From: Schizochytrium sp. TIO01
Taxonomy: Eukaryota > Sar > Bigyra > Thraustochytrida > Thraustochytriidae
NCBI GenBank assembly: GCA_004764695.1
Contig: SMSO01000014.1
Location: 633,148 to 697,147, forward strand
Length of the DNA: 64,000 nucleotides
Reading direction: 5' to 3'
The translations under genes were made by a program, and so were the position numbers. The notes beneath the pieces are model-generated. The model made no database searches, was not told the DNA's origin, and was given only the letters and a program-made list of their open reading frames with translations. Below are positions 42,915 to 56,200 of the stretch, in pieces. The stretch's first letter is position 1, and each line of letters starts with the position of its first letter.

Positions 42915-45900
42915 TGTAAATACTAAGGTAGTGAGTAGCAGTATCAGGCTGTTAATTACTCTAGATTTTCAGGCGTTGCGGAAAGACGATGGTCAGCAGG
43001 GACAGTCGTGCTGCATAGTATAGAAGGTGGAAATTCACTTTTTAAAACATCAACCTCGTTTACTTAGCAATGGTACGGTGACTCGGACAAGAAGGGAGGG
43101 ACGCTTCTACAGCAAAAGAGGATGTATAGGACGGCCAGTGAAGATCGCAAAGTAATAAAACTTACCACGAGCAGGCCCAAAGTGTTGCCTTGAATGTTTG
43201 TTTACCTTGGCAACTTTAGGTGCGAAAAGGAAAGGCAGGTTTAAAAAGAAATACGAAAGGCTCAAGATTCTGCCATCCTCATAAGGAAAATCTCGCAGAT
43301 TTACCCTCCTGAGTGTTTCTAGAAAGAGCTTTTAGCTACTGGACAGCCTTTTGAATATCCAACGTCCCTCCCGCAAGTGCTAGTAGTGTCTGTCCAGTTC
43401 GGACAATGTTAAGTGAAGAGAACATAAAGTGGGCATCTTCGGAAAGAGGGCATCTTCAGAGTTCCGCCAAAGAGTGTGAGCGCGAGGTGGGTCTCACAAA
43501 TTGGAGAGTCTTTCACTTCTAAAGACTTTGAACAATTGCTTTGAGCTTGGGCAAACGTAAAAATACCCATGGAATGAAAGCGTCCCGGCACTTTAAGTTA
43601 CAACCTTGCTTTGGTCGTTTGGATAAACATGCATGTCGTTGTTTGGGTTTTGTCCAGGTGCTGGTCACCACAAACTTGAACTAAGAACCGGCCGTCCGCG
43701 CGTATGAAATATTATGGTCACTCTCAGTATGCAATATTTGTCTTGCCTCATTCTCAGAAAATTGTTGAAAAGACGGTGACGAATACTTTTAAAGAAATAC
43801 TACTTGTTGATATAAGCTATTATAACTCACGGTTTGGAGAGGCTCAATATCTGCACATGGACAAACGGGCTGGCAATCAGGTAACCGGTTTGGGCGGTTC
43901 GTTTCGGGAATTAACCGAAAGCTTAAGTTGAGCTCGATGCTTAAATCGAGACTAGGTTTTTGCGGGCTTGAGCAGTACATGGTTGGATTATTCTGCTTTT
44001 GCTGTATTGTCTGAGGGGGAAAGATTTATTCTTAAATAATCTGCCAGAGCCCATCAGCTTCACTTTTCGGCTCGTTGTGACCCCACAACACCAATTAACG
44101 AATCTAAAACAATCTCCTAGACTTGCAGCTAGGTATCTGTTAGAAGATACCAAGGACCTCTTCAAGAAATGTTCTGCAGAAGAATGTTTTCTTCTTGTGA
44201 ACTAGCTATCTGCAATACATAAAAGTTGAATACTTTATAAATAAGCTTCAATTACAATGTGCGTAGCTTCGCGATGACTATTGAAGCGATCTGGGTATTT
44301 GGATAGCGAAAAGAAAGGCTCGATTAGAATATCTTGATTTTGGAAAGCGTTGTAAAGTTGATTAGAAAGAGGTGCTTAAAGGGAATTCAAAGATCAACTT
44401 CGGAAAACGATGCGTTTCTCGCTATTAACTGTGTACTAAACAGGATTTCTTAATATGATTTGAAAATACTCAAACCTGAACACGTACATCTTGATACTCC
44501 GTTGATTAGAATAAGTCTCGACTTAAACGACTCTAGCAAATTGTTTTCTTCTGGAACTATGGGAATTCATAGGATCTAAGGGATGGTAGATTGCTCACAT
44601 ATAAGTCCATTATGATGATAGGTACTGGAAATGGTGATAAGCCGAATGAAAATGAAAGCATGTAGGGTATTTAGCAAGAGACCCTAGCCAAAAATGGTTT
44701 CCATAAATGAGTGGCTTAGTGTTTTTCATAAGGGTATGTGCTGTATGTTAACCCCGATCTTGTTGGAAGCTTTTTCATCGTTCAATTCAACCTTGCCACA
44801 CACGTCTCGACGGGATGGAGTTTCTCAGACGAAACTCTTGTTCTTTTTTTTCATTCATTTTCTTTTCTGAAGCGTTTGAGGTAATGGCTATTATTCTATG
44901 TTTAGTTTAAGAACCAGCGAATAATTACAAAGGTCTTTTGCTTGACAAGTCCGAGATATTACAGATACTCATGGGTTTTCGGAAGAATTACAAGAAGCGC
45001 GCGCGTTGATTTTTCAGATTGAAGATCTTCTTTCATATTTGTTTTTATTTTCGTATTTTACAATTTAGCCAGGGACTGAGCAATTGATTATATGTAATGA
45101 TGAATACCTCGAATTCTCAAATGGGTGTCTCAATAAAGTGTGAAAGCTTCCTATCCCCTTGAGCTCATTGATTATTTCGATTGCCTTCAGCCCATATATT
45201 CCCGGAAAGAAGGAAAGGGGGATTGAAGGCTGGCCACCATTTCATCGTTTATCGCATTTTTTACTCTTGAGGAGTTCCGAGAAGTACTTTGCATGTCGTT
45301 TCCCTGAAGACTCAGTGAAAAAATGGTACACTGGCCCTTGACACCTGTGAACAGGCCCGGCCACGCAGAATCCTTTAAAGAAAAATTGCAAAGTTGCTAG
45401 TTAGCAGTATTTGAGAGGATCCTGTCCACAATCATGGTTGGGATGATATCATTGTGCTGGTGCCACTCGTACATTCTGCAGCTTATATTTTCAGCATTAG
45501 CTACTTTTTTTTGTTTGGCCGGAACTAATGAAAATAAACCTGGAAAAAGTATTTCATTTAAAATAAAATAGAAACGAATTTTTGTTTAGTAGTTTGGACA
45601 AATAGTTAATTGTCTAACATAGATTTTTTTTTTAAGGGGGAAAAAAGAAAGAAAAAAACAACTTGACCTAACTTGTTGTGCATACCAACCAGGAGGCCAT
45701 ATGATAGACTATATTTAGATCAATCGAATCAGGAAAAAGGGAACAAAAAAAGAACTCAATTTTTGCTTGTTTTCAAGTTACGATCAGAAAATAGAAGAGA
45801 AGCATTTTTTCTTCTTCTATCCTATCTACGCGGGAATAGATTTCCAAAATAGAAAAAAGTTGATGGTAGCAGTGCTGATCTTCGTATCGATTGAGCTTAA

Positions 45901-46290
45901 ATTATTGGTTCATAGTTGAGTAAATTGATGGTTCCGAAATTATGTAATTCCTGGAGAAAAAAAAAATCAAAGAATAAAATCTAGTACTCAGTGGTACTCG
46001 GTATAAACAATACTTTCAACCTGATTCATGCTCATGATGTATAAATGAGCCACTGGGAAGTAAACTAATGACCTACCTTAATGAGCATATAGAAACCTCC
46101 GAAGTACCTGGGCAGCATATGTAATTAATTTGAAGTCAGACGACTCCTTTTGATCATTTGCACTGCTTAAAAAAAGAGAAACATGTAATTGCAGAGATAG
46201 GCTCTATATAAAAATAAAACATAGTTCTTTATCAAGTTTTGAGTCTTTTATTCGTGTATGGAAGCTTATCATATCCTTCTTAAAATTTAT

Positions 46291-46320
46291 GGAGAAAGAG
46301 AGAGAGAGAGAGAGAGAAAG
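46291..46320. repeat. (GA)n microsatellite
   Basis: About 12 GA dinucleotides flanked by GAAAG. Confidence 0.85.
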
Positions 46321-49300
46321 GGAAAAAGAGAACTTGCTGTGATTGTTTTCTTGGTAGTGAAGGCTTGATTGAGTAGCTTGCTTGGGATCCTGAGCACAGA
46401 GAAGAAGCTAGAAATAAAGGTAATAAAATAGAACAGCTTATTGCCAAGGACCAAAGAAAAGGAGGAAGCTATATCTTCCTTTCAGTGATTCTTTCTTTAT
46501 TTGTTAAGTTGAACATTTAGTCTGTTTTGTTTCTTCAAAGGAAGGCTTTTCTACTTCACACTGCCTAGAGTTGGATATTAGCTCAGCACCTGCATGGCCA
46601 AAAAAGTCTGCAAACTTTTGTGCTTTTATTGTTCATACTCGTTGAGTTATGAATAATATTACACTCTGCAGCATGACTTCTCGCTCCACAAGTTGCATTT
46701 GTATTTTCTCAAAGTGGAAATAAAGTCCACAACGGAGCTAGTTACCCAGTGAAGGTTCGGAAGTTTTGGGCCTTCACCTCACTCGCCTGTGCATGATTTG
46801 TGTGGCATGCGAGTGGAGAGAATATTCTCTGATGCCCTGATGCCCTAACTCAGGTTGCAAAGCTGATATAATGAGGCCGTCTCCTATCTTCAATGCAAAG
46901 AATCCAAGTAGAAGGAAGCCTAGAAATGCTGTTGACAGAGATATTGGAATGGTTTCATCCCTCTCTTTTCATGCGCAATGCAGTTTGCGCAACTCTGGGC
47001 AAATTGGTGAAATTCGCATAACACAACCAAGGGAGGAGTACATATGCTGGAGGCTTGGAGTCGGCACTATCAATTTCAACGAGCCCAGCATTGTGTGCCT
47101 TTCTGCAATTTAGGGGTAATTCATTAGCTCCCCACGGAAAACTCCTCGCCTATTGCGAAGGATGAACAGCAACCTCCCACATAAAGTTAATATTTGGCTT
47201 TTACATGTCCAGAGCAGACTATTACCGAGAGCTAGGCGCGAAGATCGAGTAGGCTAGCAAGGTGAATTGATTTCTGAATATGTTCGAATCGTTCTGATAT
47301 TAACACTCTTCCCTACACACGTCTTGAGTGGGGCAAAGAAGTGGTTGGTAGGAGCCCCTGACTTGTTTTCTCCGCAAAGCTGCTTTTTACATTTTTAAGA
47401 ATAAAATCCTGGTCTCTCTTTTTCTTAAACTTAGAAGAAGAAAAAAAAACATAAGTGAAATTAATAGCATCTAGCAGGGCAAAGATATAGCGATCCCTCC
47501 GAATTCGAGGAAGAACCTTGCTGACAACCTGGTAGCTAGTCGCTCATGTCTTCCTGAGCACAATAACCAAACGTGAGTCTACTAAGTTCCCTCACTCGTT
47601 GGTTGGTTGCCGGCTACATTCCAGTGTGCGATGGGTTTCAAGTTGAGCTACCAGAAGTTTTGGCTGTAAGCCTGCCTCCTGAGTTCGTCCGGCCTGGTTA
47701 TAGCTTCTTTTTGAAGTGCTAATAGTACCTACTAGCGGCGTTTAGTCTTCGAAAGCAATGTAGTTGGTGTAGGTTCTTGTTGACATGGAAGAAGGTTTTC
47801 TATTTTCTTTTTCGAAGGTAATGCTTTTTCCAACTTTAGAAATAAAAGTATGCTGGAACATAGGCAACCAATCTCTGCAATCCCATCTATCAAGCTGTTT
47901 GTCAATAGCTCCAGACGTACTCTTCTTCAACAACCTGGGCGCTATAGATCTGATGAGAATGGAGACTCCGACCAATTCTGGCACATGCAAAGGGCCTTCT
48001 GAAGAGCCAAGCGATACGGTCTGGCGGAAATGTCGGAGTTTCAGGCCAAACTTCTTGTCTGGAAGAGCGTGCCGCTGGCAGTTTATTAGTAAGTACAGTA
48101 GCTCTAGCTCTACTATTCTCTTGAAAGTGGAAAGTGGGCTTGAACATCATTTTCAAGTAGATAAGAGATTTTAGCGTCCTGATCTTCTCTCGTTCGAACC
48201 GTTTGTGATCCTTTGTACCGGACTCCATGCTCTCACTGCGACAAACGGTACCGACCCAATATATCCGGGCTTAAACTTCAAGATACCTGTGCCAGTGGGT
48301 CTTTTTTTCTTTGTATTTCGTGGAGAAAGAATGAAGTTGAAGCGCTGGATGATGAGCGAGGGTCCCAGACGTTTATTTCGTTTGCGTCAACAGGTCGCTC
48401 TTTTATTCACGTGTCACATGTTCACAACTTGCGAGTAATGCAAAATCATTCAACCTGCTGGAGAGAGAGACGATGATTGCATTTTTATTCTTTTTGTAAG
48501 AATAGTATTGAGACCAATATTCTGCCTCAGAGCAAGGACTGTCCGAACAAGAGCTCAGCCCTTGCGAGCATTCTGAAATTGTGTACTGTTTACCACCTAT
48601 CAAATTAAAGGAGCAGCGTCCCAGTATATGCAATAGTAGTTGTGAGATATTGGTTTTTTACTCTCAAGGTCTAGTTCTGTTCAAGTTGGTTATGGTGGCC
48701 ACTTGCTGCATGCGTCGAGTCGGTGCAAGGGTTCCAATACAGACCAGCTTTTGATATCTATATACATTCGATTCGCACTACTTTCACATTCAAGGCTTGG
48801 CGCTAAACTACATTGTCCTGCAAATCGAGAATAGAAAACTGTTTTCAGTACCTTTTCTTTTCCGTTGTTGCACGACTTTGACTGGCCCTTTTCCTGAAAG
48901 TTCCGCAAGGTTTGAATACTTCAAATCGAATGATTGCTAGAAAACAAAATACATATCAAAAGCATATGTATTATTGGTTTCAGGCTAGAAGTGTGATCTT
49001 AGATCTGCTCTCACCACGAATGAACGAGATCAAATGCAGTGTACTAAACTGTTTAAATCATCATAAGCGCCGTCCTTGATGAAAGTTATTTATTAGAAAA
49101 GTAAGTAAATATGTTTTAAATACAAATTAATATAAATTTAATAAATATGAGTTGTGTCTGGGATATCACATTGCCAAAGAATCATGGAAAGGAAGTATTA
49201 GGAGGAAGTATTAGGTAGGTACGCCTTTATTATTGTTATTTATATTTTATTTTAAAGTTAGGTTAAAAGAAGCTCATAGGTGCTTTGGATTGTCCCGTGC

Positions 49301-52300
49301 AAGCGTTCGTGATTCTCGCTTCTAAAATATTGACTCCAAATGCAAGGTTGCCTATCTGGTATACGTCACGTAGTCCTTGGTATGCATAGCATGCTATAAC
49401 GTAGCTGTTTCCCCCGCAACTTTGAATAGAAGAACTCAATTTTGCTTTGACTGTTTTGGAGGACAGAAAAGAAAAAGATGGACGGAAGCGGAGGGGCTTT
49501 TGTTTAAACATACGACATTAAAAAATGCAAAACAGAAGGAACTGCTTTTTTTTCTTTTTCCTTTTTTCATATATATATAGTGATTATATTAATCAAAGAC
49601 AGTGTAGATAACAAAAACAGCAACAGAGGAATGCATCCCTTGATCCCTGACATGAGGGAAAGACCGGAAAGTACTGTAAATAATATTGCTGGCAAAAATT
49701 ATAATAAAGGGATATAGCAGCATGCTTTCCATGTCCTTTGGGACGCTTGTGATTGAAGATTGAGTTGAACTACTTTGGCAACTGCAAACAAAGTCAATAT
49801 ATATATAGGAGATATTAACTTTTACCAGGCGTCAATCTTTGGCAAGTTAGTTCGATAGTCCAGTCAACCGAGGATGGAGACCGGATGCATGTACTAGTAT
49901 AAAGAGTATTAAGTCGCCACGTGCCAGAAAGGAGACAGCGAGTGTCTTTTATTGAAAGAGCTTTATCCACCGGAAGATGTTAAAGTTTTTGGGGGAGAGT
50001 CAAATACGCTAACAAACAGTCAGGCGAAGTACGTTCATCGCAGAACCTAAGCTCACCAACCTTGAGTCGACCTGCCCTTAACAGTAAATCCGGAGAAGAG
50101 CACTATCAATGGGTCTTGCTGGTATAGCTCTGCAAAGTTCTTGAGAACAGCAGTGCTGAAATTTTTTGTGCGATGCGATAAACAAATCAGGACCAAGAAG
50201 TAGGTGAAAATCTTTCGGCTGGCTAGTCAGAATGCTTTCTTAGTACTGTTTTCTGATGGTTTGAACTAGAACGTAGCTAAGAAAAGCTACCACGAAAGGA
50301 AAACGAGACGTCTTGGCGTTTTCCGAATACACGATAGCTATTTTCTGATTTGAAAAAACTCATGGTGGAGTGAGAATAAGGAGCAGATCATGGTTTGCAC
50401 ATAATTCAAGGCAGCTAAGCTATCTATGGCTTGACACAAATCAAGTTTTCTTCATAATGAGAAGAGCTTGTCTTTAACATAGAAGGTTTTCACGAAGACC
50501 ACTGTGGTGAAAAAGAAACGGCCAATCAGGTTATGCAAGCGTCTCCAAACGAGTACCTCCTTTCTTCCAGCTCCTAGTTATTTATGAGCCCTTTTTTAAA
50601 TTTTAAATTTTAAAATCATAATATAAAATTAAGTAAAGAAAAATGTATCCAATAATAAAAGGCTTCTATTTATCGAACCGATGCTTAATTTCAGAATTGA
50701 AAAGTAGTTTGGAGGCGAAGGAGGTAGGAGACCTGAATTTTTTCGATAATTGGTTTAGTTTAGTTGATAAAGTAGACTTTGCTAAGGCATGTTATACATT
50801 TGACATGAAACAGGGTCCTGAGATCTTTCTCTCTAAGTGATCGCGTAGCGTTTTTATTCAATGGCGAATAATTGTTTTAAATTGTTTTGAAAGAGAAAAA
50901 GAAGTGAGCCAATGCAAAACCAGGAAAACCAAAGAGCACCACTGTTGAAGGGGTGAAAGGCAAAAATAGTGCCGGTAGATAATGCAGAGAAGCACCTCAC
51001 TCGATCTTTGCCACTGACCGCCTTCGACATGTAGACGTCACATGCGTGTTGCCGGTGGCAAGTGTCATACTCGTGCATCAAAGGAAGCTAGAGGAATGCG
51101 TCGCACTTTTACAGAGATAGAAAAGACCGAGTAGCGCAAGGAAACGCGGCAACTTTTTCATAAAGGAAAATATTAAAAATAAAATGTCGTTTTTTCCTTG
51201 CTCAACAAGAGCTTTTAACATGTTTTAAAAGGTAGATAGATATACTTACCTCGATGAAATGTGAAGACCTCTAAAGTGGAATCTACCAGAAGTCAACGCA
51301 AGGCTGCTGCTAGCAACCTAATTAAGCTCAATAACTTCGCGCCAGCAATTTGACTTTCTTAGAAGGTTTTCTGAACTCAGTCAAAGAACTAGCGCAAAAA
51401 CTGCGCCTTGTTAAACTAAAGAAAACAGACCTACTAGCCCATTGTATATTCTGTATTATATATAAATTATAAATCAAAATGTTATTTCCCAACTAAAAAC
51501 TAAAAACTAAAAAGAATCCTGACGCAACGACAGACTTGGAGGTAGGTGCCAGGGGCTCAGATCACATCCGGAGAGGAAATAACTCGGATTGTTCATGTTT
51601 GAAATGGATTGTAAGTATTAAGATAGGTCTAGGTAGCATTGAAGCTGCAGTTTGTGAATAAATGACAAACCCTTTTCATATAGGCTTTGGAGCAGTATTC
51701 AGAGAAAATATTGAATATGCTCTTAACGTCTCAGGAGGAGAACCTATCATGACTTCGATTAAGAACCCTCAAATTCGAGACAAGACAGAAAGTTGCTGTG
51801 TTGTTCGAATTCAGATGTTTTTGAGTATGCTTTTTCTTTGAATATGTTCGACTGAAGATGGCATTCCATAGTTCTTCAGTCTTAGCTGAGCTCTTCGAGA
51901 ATCTAACTATGTAGTAGTATTTTCGAGTATGTTTCGCTCAGAACCTCGATTTCTTCTTTTTCGATAGCATCTCCCCTCAAGTACTATTGCAAGTAAAGCT
52001 TGAAATAAGTAAAAGCATTGGAGTATTGATCATGCAAGTTCTGGCACGAAATCAGACTATGTCTTTCGAAGTATAAACTTTTTGTAGGAATGTGACATTG
52101 ACGTGATAAATCAAGACTGGAAATCCTTTCCAGCCGAATACCCAAAGAGTGATATAGGAGTCTTTGATGACATAGAGAAAAAGGACGAAATGAAATTAGG
52201 CTGTTGAGATCTTCCACAAGAGTTAGTTTCCTTTTATTGAACGTATTCAATTTAAATACGTTTATATATAATTTAAATATATACTTTTTTTTTAATGTTT

Positions 52301-53193
52301 TAGTGGAGAATTTTAAGAAACATTAATGGAAAACATGAAAAGGGCTACTATTCTGTTTCTCAAAAGTAGATTCTATTATGTGTAAAATAGGTTACAGTCA
52401 AACGCATGAAAGGGCGGCGCCTTTTAAGAACGAAGGTTTGCGATATCAATCTCTTTGCCCTGCTCTTTAGTTTTGATAATATAATTATAAACAAACGAAT
52501 AATAAGAATATCATAGCCATGAGTCATGGCCTATAGAAGTCAATAGTGATCAACGTAATATGTAGACATTTGGTTGGAAAAGAGAAGTATTTTATTTTTA
52601 GTAACTATTCCAGCTCAATGAGCTCTTTCTCTTTCGAAAAATTTTCTTGTTTTGTGGTGGAACGAAATATCTCAAGTTTGTGGCCATCAACTCTAAAAGA
52701 GGAGCATGAGTTCATCACATCGTTCCTAAATCAGAGCCTTGCGGGAGAATGAGTGGTGCAGTATGTGGTGGTGGGATCCTTCTTGTAAGATTCACTTTCT
52801 GAATTAACTCATTTTTTTTACCCTTTTCACTTTTAACATTTCAAAGTAATATTACTAAGAAATTAAAATTAAATAGGAAAAGTATATGGATGTTTTTATC
52901 TACTAATTCAAATTTCTATTTCGAAACTCATTTAGTGAAAAAAGGGGGCTCACGCCATTTTAAAAATTGAAAATAGGTGCAGATACGTTGTTGAACCAAA
53001 ATTCTTCAAAGCAATGCTTAAATATGAGTAACAGTCGGTGCATGTCAAGCGATAGAGGTTTTGGAGATTTGAGGAAGATCTACGGACAATTGACTTGATT
53101 CTTTACTTGGTGGGGTTTGTTTTAATACAAAGGAGCGAACGATATCATTTTGAAAGTACCATAAGTATCTTTGGTTTAGGCCCTCGTTCTTCC

Positions 53194-53222
53194 GCTTAGC
53201 TTTGCTTAGCTTAGCTTAGCTT
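53194..53222. repeat. (GCTTA)n short tandem repeat
   Basis: Five to six pentamers of CTTAG / TTAGC type with GCTTT variants. Confidence 0.7.
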
Positions 53223-56200
53223 TGTTTTGTTTAATATCAAATTAAAAATAGCAATTGCCACCTTAGCTCATCATGATTATTCAAACACTGGTCTATGCTA
53301 GGATATTCTTTATCTTATGATTATCGATTCTTTTAGTTTCTCGCCTTTTTCTAAAACAACAAATTGAGGATAGTACTGAAGTACGTAGTACTATTGTCTT
53401 TTAGACAGAACAACGCCCATAAAATCAAACTGTGAGATGCATTGGTTGTCCAAAGGCAGGTTCAATATGCGCAGGTGAAGACTTCAGCAGATACAAGAAA
53501 ATCTGCGTGAGGATCGTTTGCAACTGCCATTTGCATAGGAAGAAATTCATTCAGGCTTTCAAACTGCGTTCTTGAGAACGAAGCTACGATGTAATTCATG
53601 ATCTCGATTAGCCCCATTTTATGTTCACACTTAGCCGAAATGTTAGACGTCTGAGCTCACGCATGCCTATGTAAGGGTTGTTCCATCCAAGTATTGCATG
53701 TACTCATGTAGAGAATGAAAAAATTGGGCGTGTACCTTGTAAATTGACACTTCGACGGATGTTGGCCTGTCTCGGGAAACTCCGTCAGAGATGTTTCCAT
53801 GACCCTCACAGCTAATTGATTGAAATATGCGGTTTCTTCCCCGCTCCAAAAATCAGATACCAATAAATGTATGTGACGGTAACCCCATCATCAAAGAATA
53901 GGATTTATTTTTGACTTTAAATTGCTGTTGATTCCACGTTGTAGCACGAATTTGATGCCTGTGAAGTTGCAAATTTCACTTTCAATTCTTGTGAAGCCCC
54001 ACACCTTCCACATCCGTAGTCCGAGTCAATGTTCTTCTTTTGTTGTTGGTCTCGAATAAAAACAAGAATTAAATGTAGACAAGATTTCAAGGAATCAGTT
54101 GTGTCAGAAAGACAACAACAATTCTCTTTTTAGAAATTTAGCAATGTAATAGACCTGCTCCGTTGGTGCAATATCAGGTTGGAAAAAGATTGAGAGAGAA
54201 AGCGTCTCAGGATTCCTGTCTTAAGACTTGGGAATCTACAAAGACATCAGATAGGTAGCCATAAGTCTGCCACTTCCAATTTGTATGGACCTTTTATTGA
54301 ATTGATGAGTTTTAGGTGGAGAGAAGATCGCACAAAAAGATGACCATCGATAAGTTTATTGATATTTACATTCATTGTACGCTAGGAGCCGATCACAGAA
54401 GATGTCTCTGATTGCTGACATTTCATTATATAACCTAAAGATTGCTCTTAATGATCTCTTCGGACACCTTCCACTTGTGCAGATCGCAGGGTGTACTTCA
54501 ATATGAGTATATGCTGGAATGGAAAAGGAGAAGACTGGAGAGACTAAAATTGGTAGGAGTTGCAGGCCTGGAGATGCTCATTATCAGGTGCATGCTATCC
54601 TCCCTACGATACGTGCGTACTTCCGTCCTTGTAGTAAGGGTTCACCCCAAACAACTGATTCGTGACGCCTCAATGAACTCTCAACGTGCGAAGTTGAAAC
54701 TTTTGTTGTCCATCATTCTTATTTTCCCCTAACTACTCCATATGAATAGGATCAAGCTTAACTTTGCGACTGATTGGGAATGCTACATAGGTGGGTAGCA
54801 ACGGTATATCAGCAAAAGTAGCAAAGAGGGATGTTGGCTACAGAGCTGTTTCTCTTTGCATGGCTGTAGAGCTAAAAACCATAGGTGCTTTAGGTCGTTG
54901 CGCAAATTTTACTAAAACATAGAAGAATTCCAGCCTTTTTTTTCAAAAAACTAAAAAGTTATCCATTTGGGCAGAGCTGTTAGTGATTACTATGCTATTC
55001 CTTGAACTTATCCATTATATGGTTTGACTTGAAGACTGGCCCAAGGAAAAGCATTGCTAGAAGTAACGCGTGTGTGATGAGGGAGCGGACCAATCAATCC
55101 ATGTCTTCTTGTCTTTAAGTATTATTGTGTACATTACTGGGCTTAAGTTACCTCAAAACTGTCAAATATTAGGTTGACATCTCATCCCTCACAAGAATGA
55201 ATCAAATAGATTTAGATTGATAGATTAAAACAGACTCTAGAGAGTACATCAATTGCTTTCTTTAGTCTATTTAGGGCTTGCTTTGATCTTGATTTCTTTA
55301 CTTTAATCGTGAATGACCTCCTTGCACAAGTGAAGAGGAAACCTGGTACATTTTCCACTTCAAATTCCCTGCAAACATTTTAAGAGAGGAATGCAAAAGT
55401 GAGTCGCACTTCAATGGAAGATGGTTTTGAAAATATGCAACACTTGTATTATGAAAATATTTGCATTATGATTTTCTGAAGAAATAAACATGTATAAAGT
55501 TTGTACAACATTATAAAAATAGAAACATAAAGTTAAGAAGCGAGAACGGAACATTAGGAACTCATAGAACCTTCGGAACACAGCGATATTAGAGAACACA
55601 AAAAATAATAAGTTTAAACCTTTCCCGGAGAGCTGCAGAAAATTGACTGAGGCCAGAGATGATGGTCTTATTGAGCATCATATGCTCTCCTGAGGAAAGC
55701 TTCATCAGCCTCCATCTTAAGTCTCAGCCGAGTTTTGCTTGTCTTCTTGATATGAATTTAAAGCGCCAACATGCCTGATTGAAGTTTGCGAAATGGAGTT
55801 CGAGATTTGCCATTTAAGTCCTCTTCTCGCAGTTGACATTCTGAGACCGAGCACAAGCACCTTTGGCAACTTCGAAGGCTGTCGACAGTGCCATGCAGAG
55901 GTGTCTCTACACGAGTTATCTCTCTCACCTGGCATGTGGTCCGGCTGGAGAGCACGAATTCTGAAGGCTCGTTACGAGGCGGACAATGGTGTCGAACGAT
56001 GAAGCAGACAAATATCCGGCAAAGGTGGAGTAGCGTGTGCCACGACAATTTCCGGTCGCCACGGCTTACTGTACGGAGGACAATTATTCTTATCATAGGC
56101 AGACGATTTGAAATGAAATGAGCTGCAATGCCAAGTAGGCTTACATCACTTTAGTTCCCCTCAAGGAAAGGTCCCGAAGCTCCATCTGCAGGCTGTCAGT

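Noticed and set aside
55758-56121. 112-aa minus-strand frame and overlapping plus-strand frames, considered as a retrotransposon remnant
   Set aside because: No reverse transcriptase, RNase H or integrase signature that I could defend, and no terminal repeats.
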